Positions 33,888 to 41,389 of a stretch of DNA of 64,000 nucleotides are shown here, piece after piece; position 1 is the first letter of the stretch; every line of letters starts with the position of its first letter. Origin of the DNA: Deltaproteobacteria bacterium (GTDB lineage Bacteria > Desulfobacterota > GWC2-55-46). The notes under the pieces were generated by a model, which worked only from the letters and a program-made list of their open reading frames with translations, was not told where the DNA came from and ran no database searches. The DNA lies in NCBI GenBank assembly GCA_016212705.1, contig JACREU010000002.1, positions 1 through 64,000 on the forward strand. Reading direction: 5' to 3'. The translations under genes were made by a program, and so were the position numbers.

Positions 33888-35144
33888 TTGCGACCTTGCC
33901 GCCACGCCCTTAAGCGCCTTATGCCCATCTTCCTTTTTGCCGCGCTCTTCCTTTGGCCGCTTCACGCGCGCGCCGGAAAGACCGCCGACGTAACGGAGGT
34001 CAAGCACTGGTCCAACCCGAATTATACAAGGATAGTCATAAGCCTCGATAAGACGGCCGCCTTCTCGCACAAGCTCCTTAACCCGGACCCGGCGATAAAC
34101 AAGGACTGGCGGCGGCTCTACGTCGATATAAAGAACGCTCATCTCGGAGAGACCCTCAACAAGAACATACCCATAAACGACGGGTTGCTCAAGGTGGCGA
34201 GGGCAGGGCAGTTCGACAAGGACACGGTCCGGGTCGTCTTCGACATAGAGTCCATAGAGGACTTCAAAATATTCCCCTTGAGCGACCCGTTCAGGATAAT
34301 CGTCGACGTTACTGGAAAGGGCGAGGCCCTGGCAAAGGCGGAGAAGCCCCCTCCAGCGGCAAAAGAGCCTGAAAAGCCGCAGGCCGTCATAGAGAAGCCC
34401 TCGGCCGGGAAGGCGCCGGAGATAAGGAGCGCCTCTCCGACGATAACACAGCAACTCGGCCTTAAGGTGAGGAAGATAGTCCTCGACCCCGGCCACGGCG
34501 GCAAAGACCCCGGCGCCATCGGCAGGGGCGGCCTTAAGGAAAAAGACGTCACATTGAGGCTCGGCAGGATGCTCCGGGAGACGCTCTCCGCCAGGCTCGA
34601 ATCAAAGGTCGTGATGACGCGCTCGACCGACGTCTTCATCCCGCTTGAGGAGAGGACCGCCATAGCGAACAGCCAGGACGCCGACCTCTTCGTCTCCATT
34701 CACATAAACGCCTCGCCCCGGAGAGCGGCCTCGGGTGTGGAGACATATACGCTCGGGCTCTCAAACAGCGAGGAGGCGAAACGGATCGCCGCGCGCGAGA
34801 ACGCAACATCCACGCGCTCGGTGAGCGACCTCGAATTCATTTTGAACGACCTCATAAAGACCGCGAAGACGAACGATTCGGTGAGGCTTGCCGCCTCGGT
34901 GCAGGACAAGCTCGTCTCTGGCCTTAAGGCGAAATACAAATCGACAAAATCCAACGGCGTCAAGGGCGCGCCATTCTACGTGCTCGTCGGAACTAAGATG
35001 CCCGCGATACTCATCGAGGTCTCTTACATCTCGAACCCGGACGAGGAAAAGAGGCTTAAGGACGAGCGGTACCTGAAAGAGGTCGTCGAGGGCATCACAT
35101 CCGGTCTGCTTAAGTACATAAACGGCGGAGGCCAGTCGTTATAG
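33888..35144 (+). CDS. N-acetylmuramoyl-L-alanine amidase, AMIN plus Amidase_3
   Basis: 418 aa periplasmic cell-separation amidase (AmiC type). The signal peptide (RHALKRLMPIFLFAALFLWP...ARA) is complete only from TTG 33888; ATG 33921 would remove its basic part. The AMIN domain (about 35-140) targets the secretin or division site. A Pro/Ala/Glu linker is followed by Amidase_3 (about 195-410) with zinc ligands His203 (DPGHGGKDPG), Glu in GLKEKD and His in FVSIHINAS, and catalytic Glu in ILIEVSYISN. It cleaves the amide bond between MurNAc and L-Ala. It sits between mutS and glnD on one transcript. Confidence 0.92.
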   Translation: MRPCRHALKRLMPIFLFAALFLWPLHARAGKTADVTEVKHWSNPNYTRIVISLDKTAAFSHKLLNPDPAINKDWRRLYVDIKNAHLGETLNKNIPINDGLLKVARAGQFDKDTVRVVFDIESIEDFKIFPLSDPFRIIVDVTGKGEALAKAEKPPPAAKEPEKPQAVIEKPSAGKAPEIRSASPTITQQLGLKVRKIVLDPGHGGKDPGAIGRGGLKEKDVTLRLGRMLRETLSARLESKVVMTRSTDVFIPLEERTAIANSQDADLFVSIHINASPRRAASGVETYTLGLSNSEEAKRIAARENATSTRSVSDLEFILNDLIKTAKTNDSVRLAASVQDKLVSGLKAKYKSTKSNGVKGAPFYVLVGTKMPAILIEVSYISNPDEEKRLKDERYLKEVVEGITSGLLKYINGGGQSL

Positions 35145-37796
35145 ATGCACAACCAGGTCCTCGATAGATTGAGAAAGAGCGCGCAGGCCGCGCCTGTCGT
35201 GAAGGAATTCCTTGCCAGGGGGGAGGAAGAGTTGAGGCGCCTGCACCTCGCCAGCCTCTCGGGCCGCGAGATATGCGGGTCGTACACTCTGCTCGTCGAC
35301 AATATCCTGAAAGGGCTTTTCACCTTCAAGAAGGAGGAGCTCAAGTGCGGCGACCCCATGACCCTCGTCGCCATAGGCGGCTACGGCAGGGGCGAGCTCA
35401 ACATACGGTCCGACATAGACCTCATGCTCCTTTACGGCAGGAAACTCACCCCCGCTATCGAGGACCTGACCCAGCAGATGCTCTATGTCCTCTGGGACAC
35501 GGGGCTCGACCTCGGCTTCAGCATCCGCTCCTTATCCGAATGCATAGCGCTCGCCAAAGACGACCTTAAGACCATGACGGCGGTCCTGGACTTAAGGTTC
35601 ATCGACGGGGACGAGAAGCTCTTCCAGGCGTTGCATTCAAACGCAAGGAAGCACCTCTTCAACAAGGGGCGCATCGGGGATTTCGTAAGGGACAAGGTCG
35701 AGGAGACGAGGCAGAGGCACGCCAAGTACGGCGGCTCGGTCTACATCCTCGAACCGAACGTAAAGGAGGGCGAGGGGGGCCTGCGCGACCTCCACACTGC
35801 GATGTGGGTCGTAAAAGCCGGAAGCGGCAAGATCCTTGAGCCTTTCTCGACGTCCCTCATATCCGACCATGACAGAAAGACGCTCGACGCCTCGCTCGAC
35901 TGCCTCCTCTGGGTGAGAAACGAGCTCCACTTCGCCACCGGGAGGAAGAACGACCAACTCACCTTCGACCACCAGGAGAGGATAGCCTCGCTCCTCGGTT
36001 TCGAGTCGAATGAAAAGGCGCTCGCGGTCGAGCAGTTCATGCAGAAGTATTACAAGGACGCCTCTAACGTAAACCATTACTCGAACCTCATATTATCCCG
36101 CTCCCTGCATACCGGAGACGAAAAGGTCTTCTCCTGGCCGAAGAAGAAGGTCCGCATAGACAAAAACTACTGCATAGCCGAGGGGGTGCTCGCTTTAAAA
36201 GACAAGGGCGCGCCCTTCGACGACCCGTCTGTCGCCATAAAGGCGTTCGAATACTCGCAGGCCTTCAACGTGGAGATACACCAGTCCACGAAGGACGCGG
36301 TCCTGCATTACCTCGACGGCGCCGGGGACGAGTTCAGACGCTCGCGCGACGTATCCGACTCGTTCCTGAAGATATTGAGGCACAAGGAGGTTTACAGGAC
36401 ACTCCTTGAGATGCAGAGGCTCAAATTCCTCGAGAAATATATCCCCGAGTTCGGGGATATAAGTTGCCGCGTACAGCACGACCTCTATCACGTGTACACG
36501 GTCGACGCGCACACGCTCTTTGCAGTCAGGGAGCTTGAGAGGCTCCGCGGCCAGTACAAGGCGGATTTTTCGCTCCTGTCCACCATCTTCGAAGAGATTC
36601 CTAACCCGGAGATACTCACCCTCGCAGTCCTCTTCCATGACATCGGAAAGGCGCACGGCAAGGGGCACGCCGAGAAGGGGGCCCACATAGTCCCAGCGAT
36701 ATGCGAGAGGCTCCATCTCTCGGAGGACGACACGAACCTCATAAAATTCCTCGTCAGGAACCACCTCATCCTCGCGGACACCGCCCAGTACAGGGACCTG
36801 CACGACGAGAACCTCGTAATAGAGTTCGCGAAGAAGATAGGCGACATGGAGAGGCTCAACCTCCTCTACCTCCTTACGTTCGCGGACGTCAGGGCAGTTG
36901 GGCCGGACGTCTGGAGCCAGTGGAAGGGCGCGCTCTTTCAGGAGCTCTACTTCAAGGTGCTTACCGTGCTTGAGCGCGGGACGTTCGAGCCAGAGGACGC
37001 GGCGGTAAAAATCGCCGTTGTAAAGGAGAGGGTCTTCGAGGCGTTGAGGCCTGATTGCGTGGACAGGTACTGCGTGGACGAATACTTCGGGCTTCTCCCG
37101 CCGAGGTACTTCCTCTCGAACCGCCCTGATACCATCGCCGAGCACATAAAGACGCTCCGGGATTTTACAGGCAGGCCCTATGTGATGACAGTCCGCCAGG
37201 ACACGTTCAGAGAGTACACGGAGGTCCTCATCTGCACGCACGACGTACACGGGCTCTTCTCCATGATAACGGGGGTAATGGCCGCCAACGCCGTCAATAT
37301 ACTGGGCGCGCAGATCAATACGCTCAAAAACGGCATAGTCCTCGACGTATTGCAGGTGGTGAACGCCACAGGCGAGCTCATTACGGATGAGACCAGGCTT
37401 AAGAAGATGGAGCACGACCTCTCGGAAGTCATAACAGGCAGGGTGAAGGTGGCCGCGCTCGTCGGCAGGAGAAAGCCATCGATACTGGATAAAAAGGCGA
37501 AGCCGACGGTGAGGACATCAGTCGAGATAGACAACGAGGTATCCGACGCATACACCGTTATAGACATGCACGCGCAGAACAGGATCGGACTCCTTTACGA
37601 CATAACGAGCACATTATCCCGCCTCGGCTTATATATCTACATAGCCAAGATATCGACCAAGGGAGACGCCGTTGCGGACATATTCTACGTGAAGGACATC
37701 TTTGGGCAAAAGATTTTCTATAAGGAGAAGCTTAAGGAGATGGCCGACCTCCTCCACAAGGCGCTGACCGAACGGCATGACAAGGGAGGCGCTTGA
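35145..37796 (+). CDS. glnD: PII uridylyltransferase / uridylyl-removing enzyme GlnD
   Basis: 883 aa. Nucleotidyltransferase motif GGYGRGEL (78-85) with SDIDL (89-93); HD domain for uridylyl removal with LFHDIGKAHGKGH near residue 500; two C-terminal ACT domains (about 695-765 and 800-870), which sense glutamine. GlnD modifies PII proteins to report nitrogen status. All four parts are intact. The ATG directly follows the amidase stop. xerD follows after 3 nt. The PII targets (glnB/glnK) are outside the window. Confidence 0.95.
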   Translation: MHNQVLDRLRKSAQAAPVVKEFLARGEEELRRLHLASLSGREICGSYTLLVDNILKGLFTFKKEELKCGDPMTLVAIGGYGRGELNIRSDIDLMLLYGRKLTPAIEDLTQQMLYVLWDTGLDLGFSIRSLSECIALAKDDLKTMTAVLDLRFIDGDEKLFQALHSNARKHLFNKGRIGDFVRDKVEETRQRHAKYGGSVYILEPNVKEGEGGLRDLHTAMWVVKAGSGKILEPFSTSLISDHDRKTLDASLDCLLWVRNELHFATGRKNDQLTFDHQERIASLLGFESNEKALAVEQFMQKYYKDASNVNHYSNLILSRSLHTGDEKVFSWPKKKVRIDKNYCIAEGVLALKDKGAPFDDPSVAIKAFEYSQAFNVEIHQSTKDAVLHYLDGAGDEFRRSRDVSDSFLKILRHKEVYRTLLEMQRLKFLEKYIPEFGDISCRVQHDLYHVYTVDAHTLFAVRELERLRGQYKADFSLLSTIFEEIPNPEILTLAVLFHDIGKAHGKGHAEKGAHIVPAICERLHLSEDDTNLIKFLVRNHLILADTAQYRDLHDENLVIEFAKKIGDMERLNLLYLLTFADVRAVGPDVWSQWKGALFQELYFKVLTVLERGTFEPEDAAVKIAVVKERVFEALRPDCVDRYCVDEYFGLLPPRYFLSNRPDTIAEHIKTLRDFTGRPYVMTVRQDTFREYTEVLICTHDVHGLFSMITGVMAANAVNILGAQINTLKNGIVLDVLQVVNATGELITDETRLKKMEHDLSEVITGRVKVAALVGRRKPSILDKKAKPTVRTSVEIDNEVSDAYTVIDMHAQNRIGLLYDITSTLSRLGLYIYIAKISTKGDAVADIFYVKDIFGQKIFYKEKLKEMADLLHKALTERHDKGGA

Positions 37797-37799
37797 CGC

Positions 37800-38693
37800 A
37801 TGGAGGGGCAAGAGCTCATAGACTTTTTCCTCGACTACATAGTCGTGGAAAAAGGGCTGGCCGAGAACACCAGGGCCTCATACTGCCGGGACCTCCTGCG
37901 GTTCAACGCCTATATCGTTCAAAAAGGCTCGTCCCTTGAGGCCGCCTCGCCTGAGGGTATCTCAGAGTTTCTAAAGTACCTGAAAGAGGCGGGGCTCTCG
38001 GTCGGGTCTTACACAAGGGGGCTCATCGCCCTGCGTTCCTTTTACAAGTTCCTCGTTAAAAAAGAGCATATAAAACTCTCCCCGTGTATTGCCATCGACA
38101 TCCCCAAGGCCGTTAAAAAGCTCCCGGAGTTCCTTAAATTCGAAGAGGTCGAGAAGCTCCTTTCGGCGCCTAAGACGGATAAGCCGCTCGGGGCCAGGGA
38201 CAAGGCGATGATAGAAGTGCTCTACGCAACCGGGCTCAGGGTATCCGAGCTCGTGACGCTTAAACTTAACGACTTGAACCTTCAGGCCGGCTATCTGACG
38301 GCGTTCGGCAAGGGGTCAAAGGAGCGGATCGTGCCTCTTGGAGAGGCGGCGCTCATCTGGCTCAAAAGGTACATGGAAGAGGCCCGGCCCGTTATACTAA
38401 AAATGAGGCAGAACAAGTACCTTTTTGTGACAACTAGAGGCTCTCGCATGACGCGCCAGAACTTCTGGGTCATCATAAAGAGAGCGGCCGTTGATGCCAA
38501 GATTGACAAGCGGAAGATCAAGCCTCATATCATACGGCATTCTTTCGCCACACACCTCCTGGAAGGAGGCGCCGACCTCCGGCTCGTGCAAGCGATGCTC
38601 GGCCACGCCGACATATCCACCACCCAGATATACACACACATCACAAACGAACGCCTCAAGAACCTCCACAAATCGAAGCACCCGAGGGGATAG
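37800..38693 (+). CDS. xerD: Site-specific tyrosine recombinase XerD
   Basis: 297 aa. SAM-like N-terminal DNA-binding domain (about 5-88), then the catalytic domain with Arg147 (ATGLRVSEL), Lys171, His243-x-x-Arg246 (HIIRHSFATHL), His269 (MLGHADISTTQIYTH) and nucleophile Tyr278. The C-terminal LKNLHKSKHPRG is the XerD-type tail. It resolves chromosome dimers at dif when activated by FtsK. GGGAGG lies 12 nt before the ATG. It is the last gene of the plus-strand run, and a dif-like site begins 70 bp after its stop. The XerC partner, if any, is elsewhere. Confidence 0.93.
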   Translation: MEGQELIDFFLDYIVVEKGLAENTRASYCRDLLRFNAYIVQKGSSLEAASPEGISEFLKYLKEAGLSVGSYTRGLIALRSFYKFLVKKEHIKLSPCIAIDIPKAVKKLPEFLKFEEVEKLLSAPKTDKPLGARDKAMIEVLYATGLRVSELVTLKLNDLNLQAGYLTAFGKGSKERIVPLGEAALIWLKRYMEEARPVILKMRQNKYLFVTTRGSRMTRQNFWVIIKRAAVDAKIDKRKIKPHIIRHSFATHLLEGGADLRLVQAMLGHADISTTQIYTHITNERLKNLHKSKHPRG

Positions 38694-38763
38694 GAGCGCC
38701 AGAGGTCACGAAGACATCCTATAAAAGGACCGTGGCAGAGCCTGTGGATCTCCCCTTGAGGTA

Positions 38764-38791
38764 ATTTGACATAATATCCATTATGCGACAT
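38764..38791 (-). other. dif: dif chromosome-dimer resolution site
   Basis: 28-bp site in 11-6-11 format. On the minus strand the XerC arm is ATGTCGCATAA, the centre TGGATA and the XerD arm TTATGTCAAAT. The Escherichia coli dif arms are GGTGCGCATAA and TTATGTTAAAT with centre TGTATA. The match is 10 of 11 in the XerD arm, 5 of 6 in the centre and 7 of 11 in the XerC arm, with the inner CATAA/TTATG palindrome intact. It lies 70 bp downstream of xerD and close to the point where gene direction switches. The E. coli sequence is from memory; no search was run. Confidence 0.85.
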
Positions 38792-39218
38792 TGATTCCTA
38801 TCCCTGACAATCAGCGCTGGACCCACATATATTCCTCAACTATCTATTTTAATAATGCCCCCTCCCGTGCCGTATCTATAAAATATTACATTACAAATTT
38901 AGCGCTGATGTTTTATATTTTAGCGACTATGGTGTATTATATTGCGCTGGCCAGGACATCAATGGCCGTTTATCTCCTGAACTCCAGCTTTCTCTATCTT
39001 CAATTCGCTAACTAAAACCATTTGAAAAACAACACGTTAGTTGCCTGATTGCAGTATCGATCGCCTGAAAATATCTTATGTAGTGCCTGATATGACGGCC
39101 GCACCTGCGTAATAATCAACGTCAAGCGGTCTTTTTTCTCTTGTTCACAAAACCGTAAAGTTTTACGCATTAACGTCGATAAGGAATTATCCAAATAACG
39201 GCTTATTCAGGACGATCG
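38792..39218. other. AT-rich, apparently gene-free stretch beside dif
   Basis: 427 bp markedly more AT-rich than all surrounding DNA, with no convincing gene. A 74-codon plus frame from TTG 38791 and a 60-codon minus frame (39012-39194) have no ribosome site and no recognised motif. It contains three GCGCTG words (near 38815, 38903 and 38945) and three near-copies of (T/C)GCCTGA(T/A) at 39042, 39062 and 39084, about two helical turns apart. It may be a remnant of an element inserted at dif, or a terminus-specific non-coding stretch. Confidence 0.6.
39154..39167. promoter_or_regulatory. Palindrome upstream of the HDOD gene
   Basis: CGTAAA-GT-TTTACG, a perfect 6-2-6 inverted repeat 51 bp before the HDOD start codon. 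An operator is possible; no convincing -35/-10 pair could be placed next to it. Confidence 0.35.
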
Positions 39219-40073
39219 ATGAGCACTAAAAGGGAAGAACTCTTAAGCAGGATATACGAGATCATAAAGATTTCGACTATCCCCTCAATTTTAAAGAAGA
39301 TTATCGAGGTAACCGAGGACTCAAACTCCTCAGTATGCGAGCTTGAGCGCGTGATCGAGCACGACCAGTCGATAGCCGCGAGGGTAGTCGGGATATCTAA
39401 CTCCGTATACTACGGGTTCCCGAGGAAGATAAACTCCATATCCCAGGCGATACTCGTACTCGGCTTTGAGATGGTAAAGGGGCTCGCGATATCGACCGCG
39501 GTCTTCGACGTCTTTGACAAGGGAAAGCGCCCTGACATAGTATCCCTCTGGCGGCACTCATTCGAAGTGGCTATGGGCTCGGTCCTCCTCGCCGAAAAGT
39601 CCGGTGGCGTAGCCAAAGACAGTGCGTTTTTAGCCGGGCTCCTTCACGATATAGGAAGGCCGATTCTCTATCAGATATTCGGAAGACAGTACCTGGATGT
39701 AATAGGGTGCGACGCGATGGGGCTACTGTCAATTGAGGAGGAGACTTTCGGCGCCGCGCACCCGGAGGCCGGCTCCTGGTTCGCCGACAGGTGCAAACTA
39801 CCCGAGAGTTGCGTTAATTCGATAAGGTTCCACCACAACCCGGAGCTCTACCTCTCGACAGTAAAGACAGGGAAGCCTTCACCCCTCGTGCCGATGGTAT
39901 ATCTCGCGGACCTGATAATATCGGAAGGCAACGACTGTTCGGGGAAATGCACGATCATATCACCGAGACACTCGGATATAATGAAGGCCGCCTGCGTGGA
40001 CAATATGGTCCTCCATGAAGTGGCTGAAACGGTCAAAAAGATGAGCGCACAGCTCGATGGTTACTTCAATTAA
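39219..40073 (+). CDS. HDOD-domain signalling protein
   Basis: 284 aa, a single HDOD domain (about residues 15-210) with IPSILKKIIEVTED, SIAARVVGISNSVYYG, the Arg-His in WRHS (112-113), the His143-Asp144 pair in LLHDIG and a distal RFHH. Many HDOD proteins have lost the HD pair; here it is kept, so metal binding or phosphodiesterase activity cannot be excluded. No receiver or other output domain is attached. AGGA precedes ATG 39219. It is the only plus-strand gene right of dif. Its stop is 18 bp from the end of the convergent Lrp-type gene. Confidence 0.85.
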   Translation: MSTKREELLSRIYEIIKISTIPSILKKIIEVTEDSNSSVCELERVIEHDQSIAARVVGISNSVYYGFPRKINSISQAILVLGFEMVKGLAISTAVFDVFDKGKRPDIVSLWRHSFEVAMGSVLLAEKSGGVAKDSAFLAGLLHDIGRPILYQIFGRQYLDVIGCDAMGLLSIEEETFGAAHPEAGSWFADRCKLPESCVNSIRFHHNPELYLSTVKTGKPSPLVPMVYLADLIISEGNDCSGKCTIISPRHSDIMKAACVDNMVLHEVAETVKKMSAQLDGYFN

Positions 40074-40091
40074 AGTTGCTTTAGCCCCCCC

Positions 40092-40325
40092 CTACTCCAT
40101 TATCACGTTCGTAAGCGTCCTCTTCACATGGTTCACCGCCTGTATCCTGCTTATAACGACGTCCCCCAGTATCTTGAAGTTTGAGGCCTGAACAAGGGCT
40201 ATGAGGTCGTAGGGGCCCGTGACGATCCTCGCGTTCTCTACGCCGGCTATCTTCAGGAGGTGCTCAAGGACCTCCTTTGACTTTGCGTGCTCGCACTCTA
40301 TGAAGACATAGGCCTCGACTGACAT
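40092..40325 (-). CDS. Stand-alone Lrp/AsnC ligand-binding (RAM) domain protein
   Basis: 77 aa, only the RAM domain of Lrp/AsnC regulators without the helix-turn-helix: AYVFIECEHAKSKEVLEHLL, GVENARIVTGPYDLIALVQ, then ILGDVVISRIQAVNHVKRTLTNVI. Such SARDs bind amino acids and oligomerise, and may modulate full-length Lrp proteins. GGAGG lies 4 nt before the start. The gene converges with the HDOD gene. A TATAAT just upstream (40335-40340) is too close to the ribosome site to be the obvious promoter. Confidence 0.88.
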   Translation of the reverse strand: MSVEAYVFIECEHAKSKEVLEHLLKIAGVENARIVTGPYDLIALVQASNFKILGDVVISRIQAVNHVKRTLTNVIME

Positions 40326-40437
40326 GACACCTCCATTATAATTACTATTAAGTTAGCCATATAACAAGCAGATTTTATTGAATTTTTTCGCCTCGCCAAG
40401 CCTGTTGCCATGTATCGCACCAAAAATCATTTCTCCA

Positions 40438-40980
40438 CTATCCTCCCCTCAGCGAACCCCTGTCAAGGTCCTCCTCAGGGACCCTCTTATGAAAGATGTT
40501 CTGATGGCAGTCTATGCAGGTCTTCTTGCCTTCCTTCATCTCCTCGTGGAAGGGCCGGGCCCAATCGTTTCTCGGGACCGGGTTCCTGTGGCAGGTCCTG
40601 CATGGAGAGCTGTCCCATTTTTTGAGCCTGACCCTAGCCTTGTGCGCGAACCCGGCCCTGTATCGGTCGAACTCCTCCTCGCTTTTAATATTATACCGGA
40701 CCTCGTTCACGACGTCCTTTACGCCGTCGATGGCGTGGGTAGCCGCCCTCTCAAAAAAACCTGGCGGCAGGTGGCAGTCCCCGCACTCCGGCGCGAAACC
40801 GAGCGGGCCGAAGTGCGATGAGGCCCGTAGCTCTCTTTCCGGATAGGTCATGGAATGGCAAGAAACGCAGAATTTTGTCGAGCTGAAATACCCCTCGGTC
40901 CCCGCGTAAAGCCATGAGAGGACGAGGAGCAGGAGGGGCGCAAATATCAATATGTTTCTGGCGTATCTGGGAGGGGGCAT
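40438..40980 (-). CDS. NapC/NirT/NrfH-family tetraheme cytochrome c
   Basis: 180 aa. N-terminal membrane anchor (about residues 8-27), then four CxxCH haem sites at Cys38-His42 (followed by Ser-Met, the usual Met ligand of haem 1), Cys66-His70, Cys127-His131 and Cys155-His159. Family members oxidise membrane quinol and pass electrons to periplasmic reductases such as nitrate or nitrite reductase. No partner reductase is adjacent, so the acceptor is unknown. ATG 40980 is preferred; a TTG at 41010 would add ten residues. The ribosome site is weak for either. Confidence 0.88.
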   Translation of the reverse strand: MPPPRYARNILIFAPLLLLVLSWLYAGTEGYFSSTKFCVSCHSMTYPERELRASSHFGPLGFAPECGDCHLPPGFFERAATHAIDGVKDVVNEVRYNIKSEEEFDRYRAGFAHKARVRLKKWDSSPCRTCHRNPVPRNDWARPFHEEMKEGKKTCIDCHQNIFHKRVPEEDLDRGSLRGG

Positions 40981-41112
40981 TTTTATAATTGAGCTGGAAG
41001 ATAAAAGCAAGAATGAAATCCACTCAATTTATATCAGAAAAACCGATTATTAACAAGGAGGGCGCCTTCTACTAAGAAGTGGTTATACAGAGGCTGAACA
41101 ACCACCCTTCAA

Positions 41113-41150
41113 AAGAAAAAGGGTTACAGGCCTAAGGCCCGTAACCCTTT
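41113..41150 (-). terminator. Intrinsic terminator of the tRNA-Arg transcript
   Basis: A 10-bp stem of AAAGGGTTAC with GTAACCCTTT, with an inner GGCC-TAA-GGCC hairpin, followed on the minus strand by five T (41117-41113). It starts 8 nt after the encoded CCA. The 40981-41112 stretch downstream shows no gene. Confidence 0.85.
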
Positions 41151-41158
41151 GATTTTAC

Positions 41159-41235
41159 TGGTGCCCCCGAGACGATTCGAACGTCCGACAAACAGATTAG
41201 GAATCTGCTGCTCTATCCATCTGAGCTACGGGGGC
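41159..41235 (-). tRNA. tRNA-Arg (anticodon CCU), CCA encoded
   Basis: 77 nt on the minus strand. Acceptor stem GCCCCCG/CGGGGGC, discriminator A and encoded CCA; D arm with TAGCTCAGATGGATAGAGCA; anticodon loop TTCCTAA closed by GCAGA/TCTGT; T arm with GGACGTTCGAATCGTC. The anticodon CCU reads the arginine codon AGG, which is frequent in these genes. It lies 155 bp from the end of the wzi-like gene, at the edge of the polysaccharide locus. Confidence 0.95.
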
Positions 41236-41320
41236 TTTATGTAAAATTTTCATGTGGTTAGAGCGGGGTGGCTGGCTCCTCCAGGTTAAATCCGCGCCTC
41301 CACTCAGTCCACACAAGTCA

Positions 41321-41352
41321 GTTATATTCTCAAAATAAGGTTTTGATGTCAA
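41321..41352 (-). promoter_or_regulatory. Promoter of tRNA-Arg
   Basis: -35 TTGACA (41347-41352). The -10 is either GAATAT at 17 bp (41324-41329) or TATAAC at 20 bp (41321-41326). The 17 bp after the -35 form a perfect inverted repeat TCAAAA-CCTTA-TTTTGA. The leader to the tRNA would be about 80 nt, to be removed by processing. Confidence 0.55.
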
Positions 41353-41389
41353 TATTTTTTTGTTCCACATATGCAGGCGCTTCGGTTCC

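Noticed and set aside
36195-37415. 406-codon minus-strand open frame opposite glnD
   Set aside because: Fully inside the intact glnD gene; composition is that of an antisense shadow.
38791-39015. 74-codon plus-strand frame in the AT-rich stretch beside dif
   Set aside because: Starts with a TTG that overlaps the dif arm, has no ribosome site, and no recognised motif; hydrophobic residues follow from AT-rich codons.
39012-39194. 60-codon minus-strand frame in the AT-rich stretch
   Set aside because: No ribosome site or family resemblance; could be a decayed remnant but cannot be supported as a gene.
41159-41235. tRNA-Arg as an integration site for the polysaccharide locus
   Set aside because: No integrase gene and no direct repeat of the tRNA 3' end was found in the adjoining locus; adjacency alone is not enough.
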